The translations under genes and the position numbers were made by a program. A stretch of 64,000 nt of DNA from DATEPR01 sp036273855. Lineage in GTDB: Bacteria > Actinomycetota > Actinomycetes > Mycobacteriales > Pseudonocardiaceae. Positions within the stretch are counted from its first letter, which is position 1. Each line of letters starts with the position of its first letter. Where the stretch lies: assembly GCA_036273855.1 (NCBI GenBank), contig DASUGU010000142.1:1-64000 (forward strand). Direction: 5' to 3'. Shown piece by piece: positions 27,501 through 35,159 of the stretch. The notes below the pieces were generated by a model. That model ran no database searches. It was not told where the DNA came from and saw only the letters and a program-made list of their open reading frames with translations.

Positions 27501-29096
27501 CTAGTGTTGGTCCACCGTCAGCGTGAGCAGCGAGTTGTTGTAGCTGCCCAGCGGGGACGCCTGGAAACCGTGCACCCACTTGCCCTGCGCGTAGCGGAAC
27601 GGCGGGTACTGCAGCGGCAGGTAGGGCACCTGGTCGTTCACGATCTGCTGGATCTGCCCGTACATCTGCGCCCGCTTGTCCGAACTGGTCTCGGACCGGG
27701 CCTGGTTGGCCAGGTTCGTGGCCGTCGGGTCGCTCCAGTAGGTGTCGAACGAGTTCGAGCCCGCGCTCTCCACCACACCGAACGTCACGACCTCGTCCGG
27801 GTCGATGATGTCGTTGGTCCAGTAGCGCTCACCGATGCCGTAGTTGCCGGTCTGTTCCTTGTCGTACGCGGTGACCAGCTCGTAGGACTCGATGTTCACG
27901 GTGATGCCGATCTTCGCCAGGTCCGACTTGATCACGACGGCTTCCGCCTGGCCCGCGGCGTCACCGCTGACCGTGATGATGTTCGTGGTGAAGCCGTTCG
28001 GGAATCCGGCCTGGGCCAGCAGGTTCTTCGCCTTGGCGATGTCGACCGTGTTCTTGGGCAGGTTCGCGTTCCAGTACTGCATCTTGTACGGCATGAACGA
28101 GGTCGCCGGCACCGCCGTGTTCTGGTATGCGAGCTTGTTCATCTCGTTCAGGTCGATGGCCGCCTTCACGGCCTGCCGGACCTTCTGGTTCTTGAAGTAC
28201 TGGTTGTGGCCCGAGAGCTGGATGAAGTCGACCCTGGTGCTGGGGAACAGGTCGGACCGCAGCTTGGGGTTCGCGTTGATCTGGCTGACCAGGTTGCTCG
28301 GCGGATTCTCGATCACGTCCACCTTGCCGGCCTGCAGGTCCAGCAGCCGCGTGTTGTCGTTGGTGACGATCTGCAGTTTGACGTTCTTGATCTTCGGCTT
28401 GGTGCCGTACCAGTACGTGTTGGTCGTGAAGTCGATCTCACTGTCGGGGTTGTAGCTGGTCACGACGAACGGCCCGCTACCGATCGGGTGGGTGAAGAAG
28501 CTGTTGCCCTGCGACTCCACCTGCTTCTGCGGCAGCACGGAGTACGCGTACATCGCCAGGTCGGCCAGCAGCGGCGCGTGCGGCTTGGACAGCGTGACGA
28601 CGACGGTCTTGGCGTCCGGCGCCGTGATCGACTTGACGGCCGTGATCAGGAAGCCCCAGCCGCCGTCCAGTGCCTTCGCCCGGTTGATCGACCACACCGC
28701 GTCCTGCGCGGTCACCGGCGAGCCGTCGCTGAACTTCGCGTCCCGCAGGTGGAAGGTGTACGTCAACTGGTCGGACGAGACGTCCCAACCGGTCGCCAGG
28801 TCGGGCACGATCTTGGTGCCGGCCGCGTCGGGCGCCACCAGCCTGCTGTAGAGGTTCTGGTCGATCCAGATCGACTCGTTGACCGAGTTCTGCTCCGGAT
28901 CCAGCGTGTCCACCTTGACGGCGTTCGCCATGACCAACGTGTCGACCTGGCTGGTGGCGGAACTCCCGCCAGCACCGGCACCGGAGGGGGAACCTCCGCC
29001 ACAGGCCGCGGCGATCATCGACACGGTGACCACCGACAGGGTGATCGCGGCCCGGCGCCATCTTCTGGGGCCGACCCTGGACAAGGTATCGGTCAT
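27501..29096 (-). CDS. ABC transporter solute-binding lipoprotein, peptide type
   Basis: 531 residues of the SBP_bac_5 family (DppA/OppA). A basic start and a hydrophobic stretch end in the lipobox AAAC, with Cys about 32, so the protein is tethered to the outer face of the membrane by lipid. Family blocks: LDPEQNSVNESIWIDQNLYSRLV, FHLRDAKFSDGSPVTAQDAVWSI, PIGSGPFVVTSY, KVRQAVKAAIDLNEMN. Members bind peptides but also opines, glycosides and nickel, so the solute is open. It overlaps the OppF-like stop by 4 nt. Confidence 0.9.
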   Translation of the reverse strand: MTDTLSRVGPRRWRRAAITLSVVTVSMIAAACGGGSPSGAGAGGSSATSQVDTLVMANAVKVDTLDPEQNSVNESIWIDQNLYSRLVAPDAAGTKIVPDLATGWDVSSDQLTYTFHLRDAKFSDGSPVTAQDAVWSINRAKALDGGWGFLITAVKSITAPDAKTVVVTLSKPHAPLLADLAMYAYSVLPQKQVESQGNSFFTHPIGSGPFVVTSYNPDSEIDFTTNTYWYGTKPKIKNVKLQIVTNDNTRLLDLQAGKVDVIENPPSNLVSQINANPKLRSDLFPSTRVDFIQLSGHNQYFKNQKVRQAVKAAIDLNEMNKLAYQNTAVPATSFMPYKMQYWNANLPKNTVDIAKAKNLLAQAGFPNGFTTNIITVSGDAAGQAEAVVIKSDLAKIGITVNIESYELVTAYDKEQTGNYGIGERYWTNDIIDPDEVVTFGVVESAGSNSFDTYWSDPTATNLANQARSETSSDKRAQMYGQIQQIVNDQVPYLPLQYPPFRYAQGKWVHGFQASPLGSYNNSLLTLTVDQH

Positions 29097-30124
29097 GCGG
29101 TGACATCTCCTTCAACGGTGGTCTGCTCCGGGGGCGGATAGAGATGACAGACGACGGAGCGCCCCGGTTCCGGTTCGGTGACGACGGGGACCCGCACGGC
29201 GCACAGGTCCATCACCGCGGGACAGCGGGGATGGAAGACACAGCCGGACGGCGGTGAGATCGGGTTGGGCATGTCGCCGGTCAGCGACGGTGCCTCCGTG
29301 ACACGGCGGACGTCCAGATCGGGCGCCGCGTCGAGCAGGGCACGGGTGTAGGGATGTTTCGGGTGCTCGACGACGTCGGCCGCCGGCCCCTCCTCCACGA
29401 TCCGGCCGAGATACATCACCGCGATCCGGTCGGCGAGGCGTTTCACGACGGCCAGGTCGTGGGTGATGAAGACGTAGGCCAGACCGAGTTCGTCGCGCAG
29501 CCGCTCGAACAGGTTCAGCACCTGGGCCTGCACGGACACGTCCAGTGCGGACACCGGTTCGTCCGCGACGATCAGCTTCGGCCGCACCGCGAGCGCCCGC
29601 GCGATGCTGACCCGCTGCCGGCCGCCGCCGGACAACTGCCCCGGCAGCCGGTCGCGCATGCTGGCCGGGAAGCCGACCAGTTCCAGCAGCCGGTCGGTCT
29701 CCGCGTCCCGCGCGGCCCGCGACCGCATGCCGTGCACCTTCAGCACCTCGCCGATGGTGGTCGCGACCGTCCGGTACGGATTCAAGGTCGAATACGGGTC
29801 CTGCAGGATGATCTGCACCGTGCGCCGCAGTTCCTGCGACTGCTCCCGACCCAGCGACATGACCGACCGGCCGTCGATCAGGACGTCGCCGGACGTCGGA
29901 TCCTCCAGCCGCACGATCAGCCTGCCCAGCGTGGACTTGCCGGACCCGGTCTCCCCGACGACCGCGACCGTCTCACCACGCTGGACCGTCAGCGAGACGT
30001 CCGCGACCGCGTGCAGCAGCGTGGAGGGACGGCCGAACACCCTGCCCGTGGCGGAGGGCTCGCGCCCGTACCACTTGTTCAGGCCGGTCGTCCGCAGTAG
30101 CGGCGGTTCCGCCTCGATCGACAT
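29093..30124 (-). CDS. Peptide/dipeptide ABC transporter ATPase (DppF/OppF type)
   Basis: 343 residues from ATG 30124; GGGGTGA lies 10 nt upstream, and a GTG two codons earlier is too close to it. Walker A GETGSGKST, Q-loop IILQDPYSTLNPY, signature LSGGGRQR (Gly where Gln is usual), Walker B LIVADEPVSALD, and the C-terminal Cys-containing CVFHPRCPAVMDLCAVR. It is the first gene of the long operon and lies about 50 nt behind the predicted promoter. Confidence 0.9.
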   Translation of the reverse strand: MSIEAEPPLLRTTGLNKWYGREPSATGRVFGRPSTLLHAVADVSLTVQRGETVAVVGETGSGKSTLGRLIVRLEDPTSGDVLIDGRSVMSLGREQSQELRRTVQIILQDPYSTLNPYRTVATTIGEVLKVHGMRSRAARDAETDRLLELVGFPASMRDRLPGQLSGGGRQRVSIARALAVRPKLIVADEPVSALDVSVQAQVLNLFERLRDELGLAYVFITHDLAVVKRLADRIAVMYLGRIVEEGPAADVVEHPKHPYTRALLDAAPDLDVRRVTEAPSLTGDMPNPISPPSGCVFHPRCPAVMDLCAVRVPVVTEPEPGRSVVCHLYPPPEQTTVEGDVTA

Positions 30125-30174
30125 CGTCACCGGATCACCCCGATTCGGGTCGTCCTGCTCCGAGGATGTTGGCC

Positions 30175-30205
30175 ACCGTACGTCGATTGTCGAGTGTCGA
30201 CAATC
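30175..30205 (-). promoter_or_regulatory. Promoter with inverted-repeat operator for the 16-gene operon
   Basis: On the minus strand TTGTCG (30198-30203) and TACGGT (30175-30180) are spaced by 17 nt and read towards the OppF-like gene. A perfect 9-bp inverted repeat, GATTGTCGA and TCGACAATC around GTG (30185-30205), covers the -35 and spacer. A repressor bound there would block RNA polymerase. The ATTGT/ACAAT flanks resemble operators of FCD-type GntR proteins, and one is encoded in the operon. Confidence 0.6.
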
Positions 30206-30245
30206 ACCACGAACGAACTTTTCAGATCCGAAACCTGGCCGACCC

Positions 30246-31232
30246 TCAGGCCGTGTCCACATCGGTGACGGACTGCCATCGCGCGGTCGCACGCAGCGCA
30301 GCGGCCACGACCCGCAGCACCCGTGCGGCGTCCCCCAGCGTCGGCAAGGTGCCCCGGTCCCCGCCGAGCAGATCCCGCAGGTGGTCATGCGCGTAATTGA
30401 TCGATTCGGGCAGGTCGGGCACTGGAATCGGGGTGCCGTCCGGCCGGCATCGCCGATAGCGTTGGCCACCGGACAACGCCACCTCGGCCAGGCCCTCGGA
30501 CGTGTGCACCCGGATCGTGATGCCTGGATAGCCACCGGCCAGCACCCAACCGCACAGCAACGTGCCGGCAACACCGCTGTCGAATCGCAGCTGGAGGGAC
30601 GCGATGTCGTCCAGCCCGCGGTCCGCCCCGACCTTGATCAGGTTCGCACTGACCTCCGCGATCGGTCCGAGCAGCCACTGACCGAGGTCGATCACGTGCG
30701 ACCCGTACTCGAGCAGTGAACCGGCCACGGCGAACGACGGATCGCCCTTCCAGTTGACCGGTCTGCCCAGGGTGGGATGGAACTGCGGATTGTGCTCGAA
30801 CAGCTCCACCAGCCAGACGTCACCCAGCGCTCCGGTCGTGAGGTCTCGCCGGAGCGCCTGGACGGCCGGGCTGTACCGGAACGAGTAGCCGACGGTCGCC
30901 GGAGTCGCACCAGCCACCCTCGCCAGTTCGTCGATCGACGCCGCCGAGTTGCCGCACGGCTTCTCACAGTAGACAGCGATGCCGCGGCCCAGGGCGGCCC
31001 GCACCGCGTCGACATGCACGTGATCGGGCGCGGCCACCACGAGCAGGTCGACGTCCTGTGCGTCGAACAACGACTCCACGGAGTCGTACGCGTGCGGAAT
31101 CCCGGCGTCGACCACGTTGCCCGGCTCCGGGTCGACTCCCCCGACCACCTCCGCCAACCCGTCCAACGCGGGCAGCAACGTCCGCCGGGCCCATCCCCCG
31201 ACCCCGAACACTCCAGCTCGAATCCTGGTCAT
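30246..31232 (-). CDS. Gfo/Idh/MocA-family oxidoreductase
   Basis: 328 residues. Rossmann motif RAGVFGVGGWARRTLLPAL, with conserved EKP in AVYCEKPCGNSAASID; the C-terminal domain carries SLLEYGSHVIDLGQWLLG. It lies upstream of the 16-gene operon on the same strand, 121 bp away and before the operator, so it has its own promoter or is read through. It is probably part of the same pathway. Confidence 0.85.
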   Translation of the reverse strand: MTRIRAGVFGVGGWARRTLLPALDGLAEVVGGVDPEPGNVVDAGIPHAYDSVESLFDAQDVDLLVVAAPDHVHVDAVRAALGRGIAVYCEKPCGNSAASIDELARVAGATPATVGYSFRYSPAVQALRRDLTTGALGDVWLVELFEHNPQFHPTLGRPVNWKGDPSFAVAGSLLEYGSHVIDLGQWLLGPIAEVSANLIKVGADRGLDDIASLQLRFDSGVAGTLLCGWVLAGGYPGITIRVHTSEGLAEVALSGGQRYRRCRPDGTPIPVPDLPESINYAHDHLRDLLGGDRGTLPTLGDAARVLRVVAAALRATARWQSVTDVDTA

Positions 31233-31653
31233 CGTCGGGATGCTAGCTGTTGTTGGTCCTCAGTGGAGGTTTGCCGGTGCGGATGTACGGGCAATCAGGC
31301 AAACCTGCGCCCGACAGGCGCGACAGAGGATGATCCGGGGTTCCGCGAACAGCGCAGCCGAAAATCGGCGTCATCAACTCGCCCGCCATGAATCCTCGCG
31401 TTGAGAAGATTCCACATCAAGAAGCCACCCATCGCCCCGCTCCCACCATGTCGGCCGGTGACCTCACCGGTGTTGTCATACTGCACCATTCGCCGGACAT
31501 GGGCGATCCGTCGTTACCGTTCCGGATGGGCCTGATGACGTCGGCCGTGCTGTGGCCGGCATTACCGACTTGGTTCTGGACAAACGATCTAGTAACGGAT
31601 TGACTGTTACCCGCGCGCCGGCACAGCGCGCTATGGTCTAGTCCACCTGGGGG
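31233..31653. other. Intergenic region upstream of the RLLDTR-repeat protein
   Basis: About 420 bases between divergent genes. The part from 31570 to 31610 is A+T-richer (CGATCTAGTAACGGATTGAC) and probably contains the rightward promoter, but no well-spaced -35/-10 pair is convincing. Two overlapping small frames of 64 and 71 codons have no ribosome site and are not called. Confidence 0.5.
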
Positions 31654-31659
31654 ATGATC

Positions 31660-34557
31660 GTGTTCACCATGCGTGCACGCCTGTCCGGCGTGCTTGTCGC
31701 CACCAGTCTGATCGGCGGCGGCTTACTCGTGGCCGCACCCGCGGCCGCCGCTCCGGCACCGGCATTCGCCTGCGTCGACGAGACACCGTTCGCCGGTGCG
31801 CCTGCGGCGTTCCAGCCGCTCCGGGTGTGTGCCTCGTTCGACAAGGCCGGCTACTCGGCCGGTGACGTCGTCAAGCTGACGGTCAGCGCGACGAACATCG
31901 GCACCGCGACCGCGCCCGGCGTGACGCTGCTACAGCAGGAGACCAGCGGCTCCGACGAATGGACCGGTAATCCGGTCGGTTCGCTGATCAGCTTCGGTCC
32001 CGGCCAAGACCTGCCCGCCGGGGACACACTGGTGTCCGAAGTGGATGGTTATGCGTCGGATCCGGCGTCCGGTCAGGTCACCTTCTCCGGGTCCGTGGAC
32101 CAGTTCCTGCCCGACGGCACCGGGGACGCGTTCGGCGATCCGGTGAGCATCAGTTCGTCGGTCACCCCCGCCACCGGCGACTACAGTGGCGTGGTTTTCA
32201 CGGACGGCAACGGCAGCGGCCGGCCCGATGCGGGCGAGGGCCTCGCGGGTGCCCAGGTCACGCTCACCGGCCCGTCCAACGGGATCAACGGCAATCCGGC
32301 CCAGACGTTCACGGCCACCAGCGACGCCCAGGGCGATTTCCGGCTCACCGGCCTGCCGGCAGGGCACTACACGGTGAACGCGACCGGGCCGACCGGCTGG
32401 TTCGTCCGGCCAGGCCCTGACGCGCAGGCCACCGTCGACGCCGACAGCGGCGCCAATCCCGTCCTGTTCCCGGCGACGCCGGATCCCTTCCCGCTGCAGG
32501 CGACCGCCTCGTTCGACAAGACCAGTTACCAGGCCGGCGACACCGCGGAGATCACCTTCAACCTGACCAACACGTCCAGCAGCGATCTGCACGGCGTCCA
32601 GGCGCAGTGCAATCCTTCCGGTGACGCTTCCGGCCTGTGGGGCATCGGTGCCGGGTGGGACGTGCTGGCGGCGCCCGGTGTCACGGTGCCTGCAGGGCAG
32701 ACCACCACGCTGCACCTGTCCGAGATCGTGCCCGCCGTCGCGGTGGGCGGCATCACCGGCAAGGTCTTCCTGGACTGCATTTTCGGACCCAACCCGGGTT
32801 TCGAGTTGGACGGCTTGCCGGTGGCATCCGCGTCCGCGCCGGTGTCCGCTCCTGCCAACCCGGTCGACTTCACCGTCGATCTGGTCGATGACGATCCGAC
32901 CGGCGGTGTTCCGGGCCCGTTCTGTCCTTTCGATCTTCTCGACCCGGCGAGCCAGGATCCGGTGCTGTACCCGCTCGGGGTGCAGTCGGTGTCCGACCTG
33001 CCGCCCGGCATCTACGACATCGACATCTCGGGCGGGAGCTGTGGCTTCTCGTTGGCGCCGGGCCAGCCCACCACGTTGAACACGGCGGACATCACCAATG
33101 GGCAGACCGTGGATGTGCACATCGTGCCGACCAAGGTCCTGGCACCGCCTGCCCCGCCGGTGGCGGCCGTGCTCTCCGTGGACCAGGAGAATCCGGAGAA
33201 TCCCCTCCAGGTCGCGGCGTCCGGGCTCCTGTCGAGCAGTGCACAACCGATCGACTCGTACTCGTTCGACTTCGGCGACGGGACGGCTGCGACGACCAAC
33301 GCCACGGGACTGGCCACCCACACCTACGCCAAGGCGGGCACCTACACGGTCACGTTGACCGACCACGACACGGGCGGCAACACGGCGTCCGCGACGCGGC
33401 AGGTCGTCATCGGCAGTCCCTTCGTGCCGCTGTCACCGGTCCGGCTGTTGGACACGCGCAGCGGCATCGGTGTCCCCAAGGCGAAGGTCGGGGCAGGCGG
33501 TCAGGTCAGCCTCGCGGTGACCGGCGGCACCAGCGGCATTCCGGCGGACGGATCGACGACGGCGGTCGTGCTCAACGTGACCGTCACCAATCCGACCTCG
33601 ACGAGCTTCCTGACCGTGTACCCGGACGGTCACGCCCGGCCGGCCACGTCGAACCTGAACTTCACTGCTGGCCAGACGATTCCGAACCTCGTCACAGTGC
33701 CGGTCGGTGCCGACGGCAGGGTGGATTTCTTCAACCACATCGGCTCCGTCGACGTCATCGCCGACGTGGAGGGCTACTACCGGACCGCCGCCACTCCGGA
33801 GGGCGGGAACAAGTTCCAGGCCGGCTACCTCGTGGGCCAGGCGCCACGCCGGTTGTTGGACACGCGCAACGGCACCGGTGCGCCGACGGCCCCCTTGACC
33901 GGCGGCCGGCCGCTGACCGTGAACGTCCTGAGCGCTCCCGGGGTGCCACAGGGCGTGCCGATCCGGGCCGTGGTGCTGAACGTGACGGCGACCAGCCCGA
34001 GTGGAGCCGGCAATCTCGTCGTCTACCCGGACAACTCCGCACCACCGGCCGCGTCCAACCTGAACTTCACGGCGGGCGAGACGATCGCCAACTCGGTGAT
34101 CGTGCCGGTGCCGGCCGACGGCGGCATCGACTTCCTGAACCACGCCGGCACGGTGCAGGTCCTGGCCGACGTGCAGGGCTACTACACGGGTGGCGCGGGC
34201 GGCGCGTTCGTCCCCGAGTCACCGACCCGGCTGCTGGACACTCGGACCAGCGGCGGCGCCATCCGCGCGAACGGCACCCGGGCACTCCCGGTGGCCGGCG
34301 CGACGGGCGTGCCGGGCGATGCGTCGGCCGTGGTGTTGAACACGACGGTCACCGACGGCACGGCGAACAGTTTCGTCACGGTGTTCCCGGACGGCAGTCC
34401 GCTGCCGACCGCGTCGGACATCAACTTCAGTGCCGGTGAGACCATCCCGAACATGGTGACGACCGGCATCGGCGCGGACGGCAAGGTGGACTTCTTCAAC
34501 CACGTCGGCTCCGTCGACGTGCTGGCCGACCTGTTCGGCTACTTCACCCGAACGTAG
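31660..34557 (+). CDS. Secreted multidomain protein with PKD and RLLDTR repeats
   Basis: About 965 residues. GTG 31660, six bases after GGGGG, is the best start; ATG 31654 and ATG 31669 are alternatives. A Sec signal (RARLSGVLVATSLIGGGLLV, then AAPAAAA) is followed by two CARDB-like stretches that both begin with the same motif (ASFDKAGYSAGDVVKLTVSA and ASFDKTSYQAGDTAEITFNL), an SdrD/SpaA-like B domain between them (GVVFTDGNGSGRPDAGEGLAG), and a PKD domain (YSFDFGDGTAATTNATG). Three C-terminal copies of a ~120-residue repeat starting at RLLDTR follow. No catalytic motif is seen. It is likely a cell-envelope or matrix-interaction protein; there is no sortase signal. Confidence 0.8.
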   Translation: MFTMRARLSGVLVATSLIGGGLLVAAPAAAAPAPAFACVDETPFAGAPAAFQPLRVCASFDKAGYSAGDVVKLTVSATNIGTATAPGVTLLQQETSGSDEWTGNPVGSLISFGPGQDLPAGDTLVSEVDGYASDPASGQVTFSGSVDQFLPDGTGDAFGDPVSISSSVTPATGDYSGVVFTDGNGSGRPDAGEGLAGAQVTLTGPSNGINGNPAQTFTATSDAQGDFRLTGLPAGHYTVNATGPTGWFVRPGPDAQATVDADSGANPVLFPATPDPFPLQATASFDKTSYQAGDTAEITFNLTNTSSSDLHGVQAQCNPSGDASGLWGIGAGWDVLAAPGVTVPAGQTTTLHLSEIVPAVAVGGITGKVFLDCIFGPNPGFELDGLPVASASAPVSAPANPVDFTVDLVDDDPTGGVPGPFCPFDLLDPASQDPVLYPLGVQSVSDLPPGIYDIDISGGSCGFSLAPGQPTTLNTADITNGQTVDVHIVPTKVLAPPAPPVAAVLSVDQENPENPLQVAASGLLSSSAQPIDSYSFDFGDGTAATTNATGLATHTYAKAGTYTVTLTDHDTGGNTASATRQVVIGSPFVPLSPVRLLDTRSGIGVPKAKVGAGGQVSLAVTGGTSGIPADGSTTAVVLNVTVTNPTSTSFLTVYPDGHARPATSNLNFTAGQTIPNLVTVPVGADGRVDFFNHIGSVDVIADVEGYYRTAATPEGGNKFQAGYLVGQAPRRLLDTRNGTGAPTAPLTGGRPLTVNVLSAPGVPQGVPIRAVVLNVTATSPSGAGNLVVYPDNSAPPAASNLNFTAGETIANSVIVPVPADGGIDFLNHAGTVQVLADVQGYYTGGAGGAFVPESPTRLLDTRTSGGAIRANGTRALPVAGATGVPGDASAVVLNTTVTDGTANSFVTVFPDGSPLPTASDINFSAGETIPNMVTTGIGADGKVDFFNHVGSVDVLADLFGYFTRT
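33421..34548 (+). repeat. Three tandem RLLDTR repeats
   Basis: Units at about 33421-33780, 33838-34188 and 34207-34548. Each encodes RLLDTR at the start, a core VVLNVTVT (or TATS), SNLNFTAG(Q/E)TI, then FFNHxGSVDVxAD and an aromatic end (GYY/GYF). Divergence at the DNA level shows they are old repeats rather than a recent duplication. Confidence 0.85.
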
Positions 34558-34570
34558 CGAGCATTCAGAA

Positions 34571-34606
34571 GTGTGGCCCCGAATCGGATCCGATTCGGGG
34601 CCACAC
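34571..34606. terminator. Bidirectional terminator, 36-bp perfect palindrome
   Basis: A perfect palindrome of 36 bases centred on GGATCC (34586-34591); its arms begin GTGTGGCCCCGAATCG and end with the complement. It lies 13 bp after the RLLDTR-repeat gene and 28 bp after the convergent SUKH-3 gene, so it can stop both. No T-tract. Confidence 0.85.
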
Positions 34607-34634
34607 GGCGTTTCGGGTGAACGCCGGTACGGGG

Positions 34635-35108
34635 TCAGACATGCCATTCCCCCACTTTCTTCGGCGCCCGGACCGAACAGATCAGGTTGAGCGCATCGGG
34701 AACCGTCGAACCGAACCTGACGAGATAGTTGTCCACTCCACCGAAGACCTGGCCGGTCCCGGCCATCAGCAGTGTCATGTGGGACCTGTTCGTCCCGCAC
34801 GGACACAGCTGGCTCCCCGCGATCCGGCCGTACTCGAACAACATGCGATCGCTCACGCCCAGCGTCGCCTTGACCGGGTCCAGTTCCGTCCAGTCCGTGT
34901 GCGTCACTCCATTGATCACGATCGTGGGTGGATGGTGCACGGTGAGCCCTGCGAACTCACGGACGAAATCGGTCACCGCTGCCGGGTGAGGGATAGCCGA
35001 CACGTCCCAGGTCGCGACGAAGGACGCGATGTCCACACCGCGACCCGGGTACCAGCCGGCCTCACGCAGCATGTCCCGCGTATCCGACCACAACGCGTCG
35101 GTCGTCAC
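34635..35108 (-). CDS. SUKH-3 domain protein (immunity-type)
   Basis: 157 residues. It matches the SUKH-3 layout: MLREAGWYPGRGVDI near the N-terminus, PHPAAVTDFVREFAGLTV, then IAGSQLCPCGTN, and the terminal strand pair MAGTGQVFGGVDNYLVRFGS. SUKH proteins mostly neutralise nuclease toxins of contact-dependent or polymorphic toxin systems. No toxin gene is adjacent: the nearest large secreted protein is convergent and has no recognisable toxin tip. It may be an orphan immunity gene acquired against neighbours' toxins; this is inference. Confidence 0.75.
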   Translation of the reverse strand: MTTDALWSDTRDMLREAGWYPGRGVDIASFVATWDVSAIPHPAAVTDFVREFAGLTVHHPPTIVINGVTHTDWTELDPVKATLGVSDRMLFEYGRIAGSQLCPCGTNRSHMTLLMAGTGQVFGGVDNYLVRFGSTVPDALNLICSVRAPKKVGEWHV

Positions 35109-35159
35109 TGAGCCTCCGGGTGGTCGCGACGGGTGTTCGCCGCGACCACCGTGCGTCCG

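Noticed and set aside
31388..31603. A 71-codon frame upstream of the RLLDTR-repeat gene
   Set aside because: No ribosome site, overlapped by another small frame on the other strand, no conserved motif.
33421..34548. Direct repeats as a possible CRISPR-like or mobile array
   Set aside because: The units are over 300 bp, diverged, in frame, and encode the RLLDTR protein repeat.
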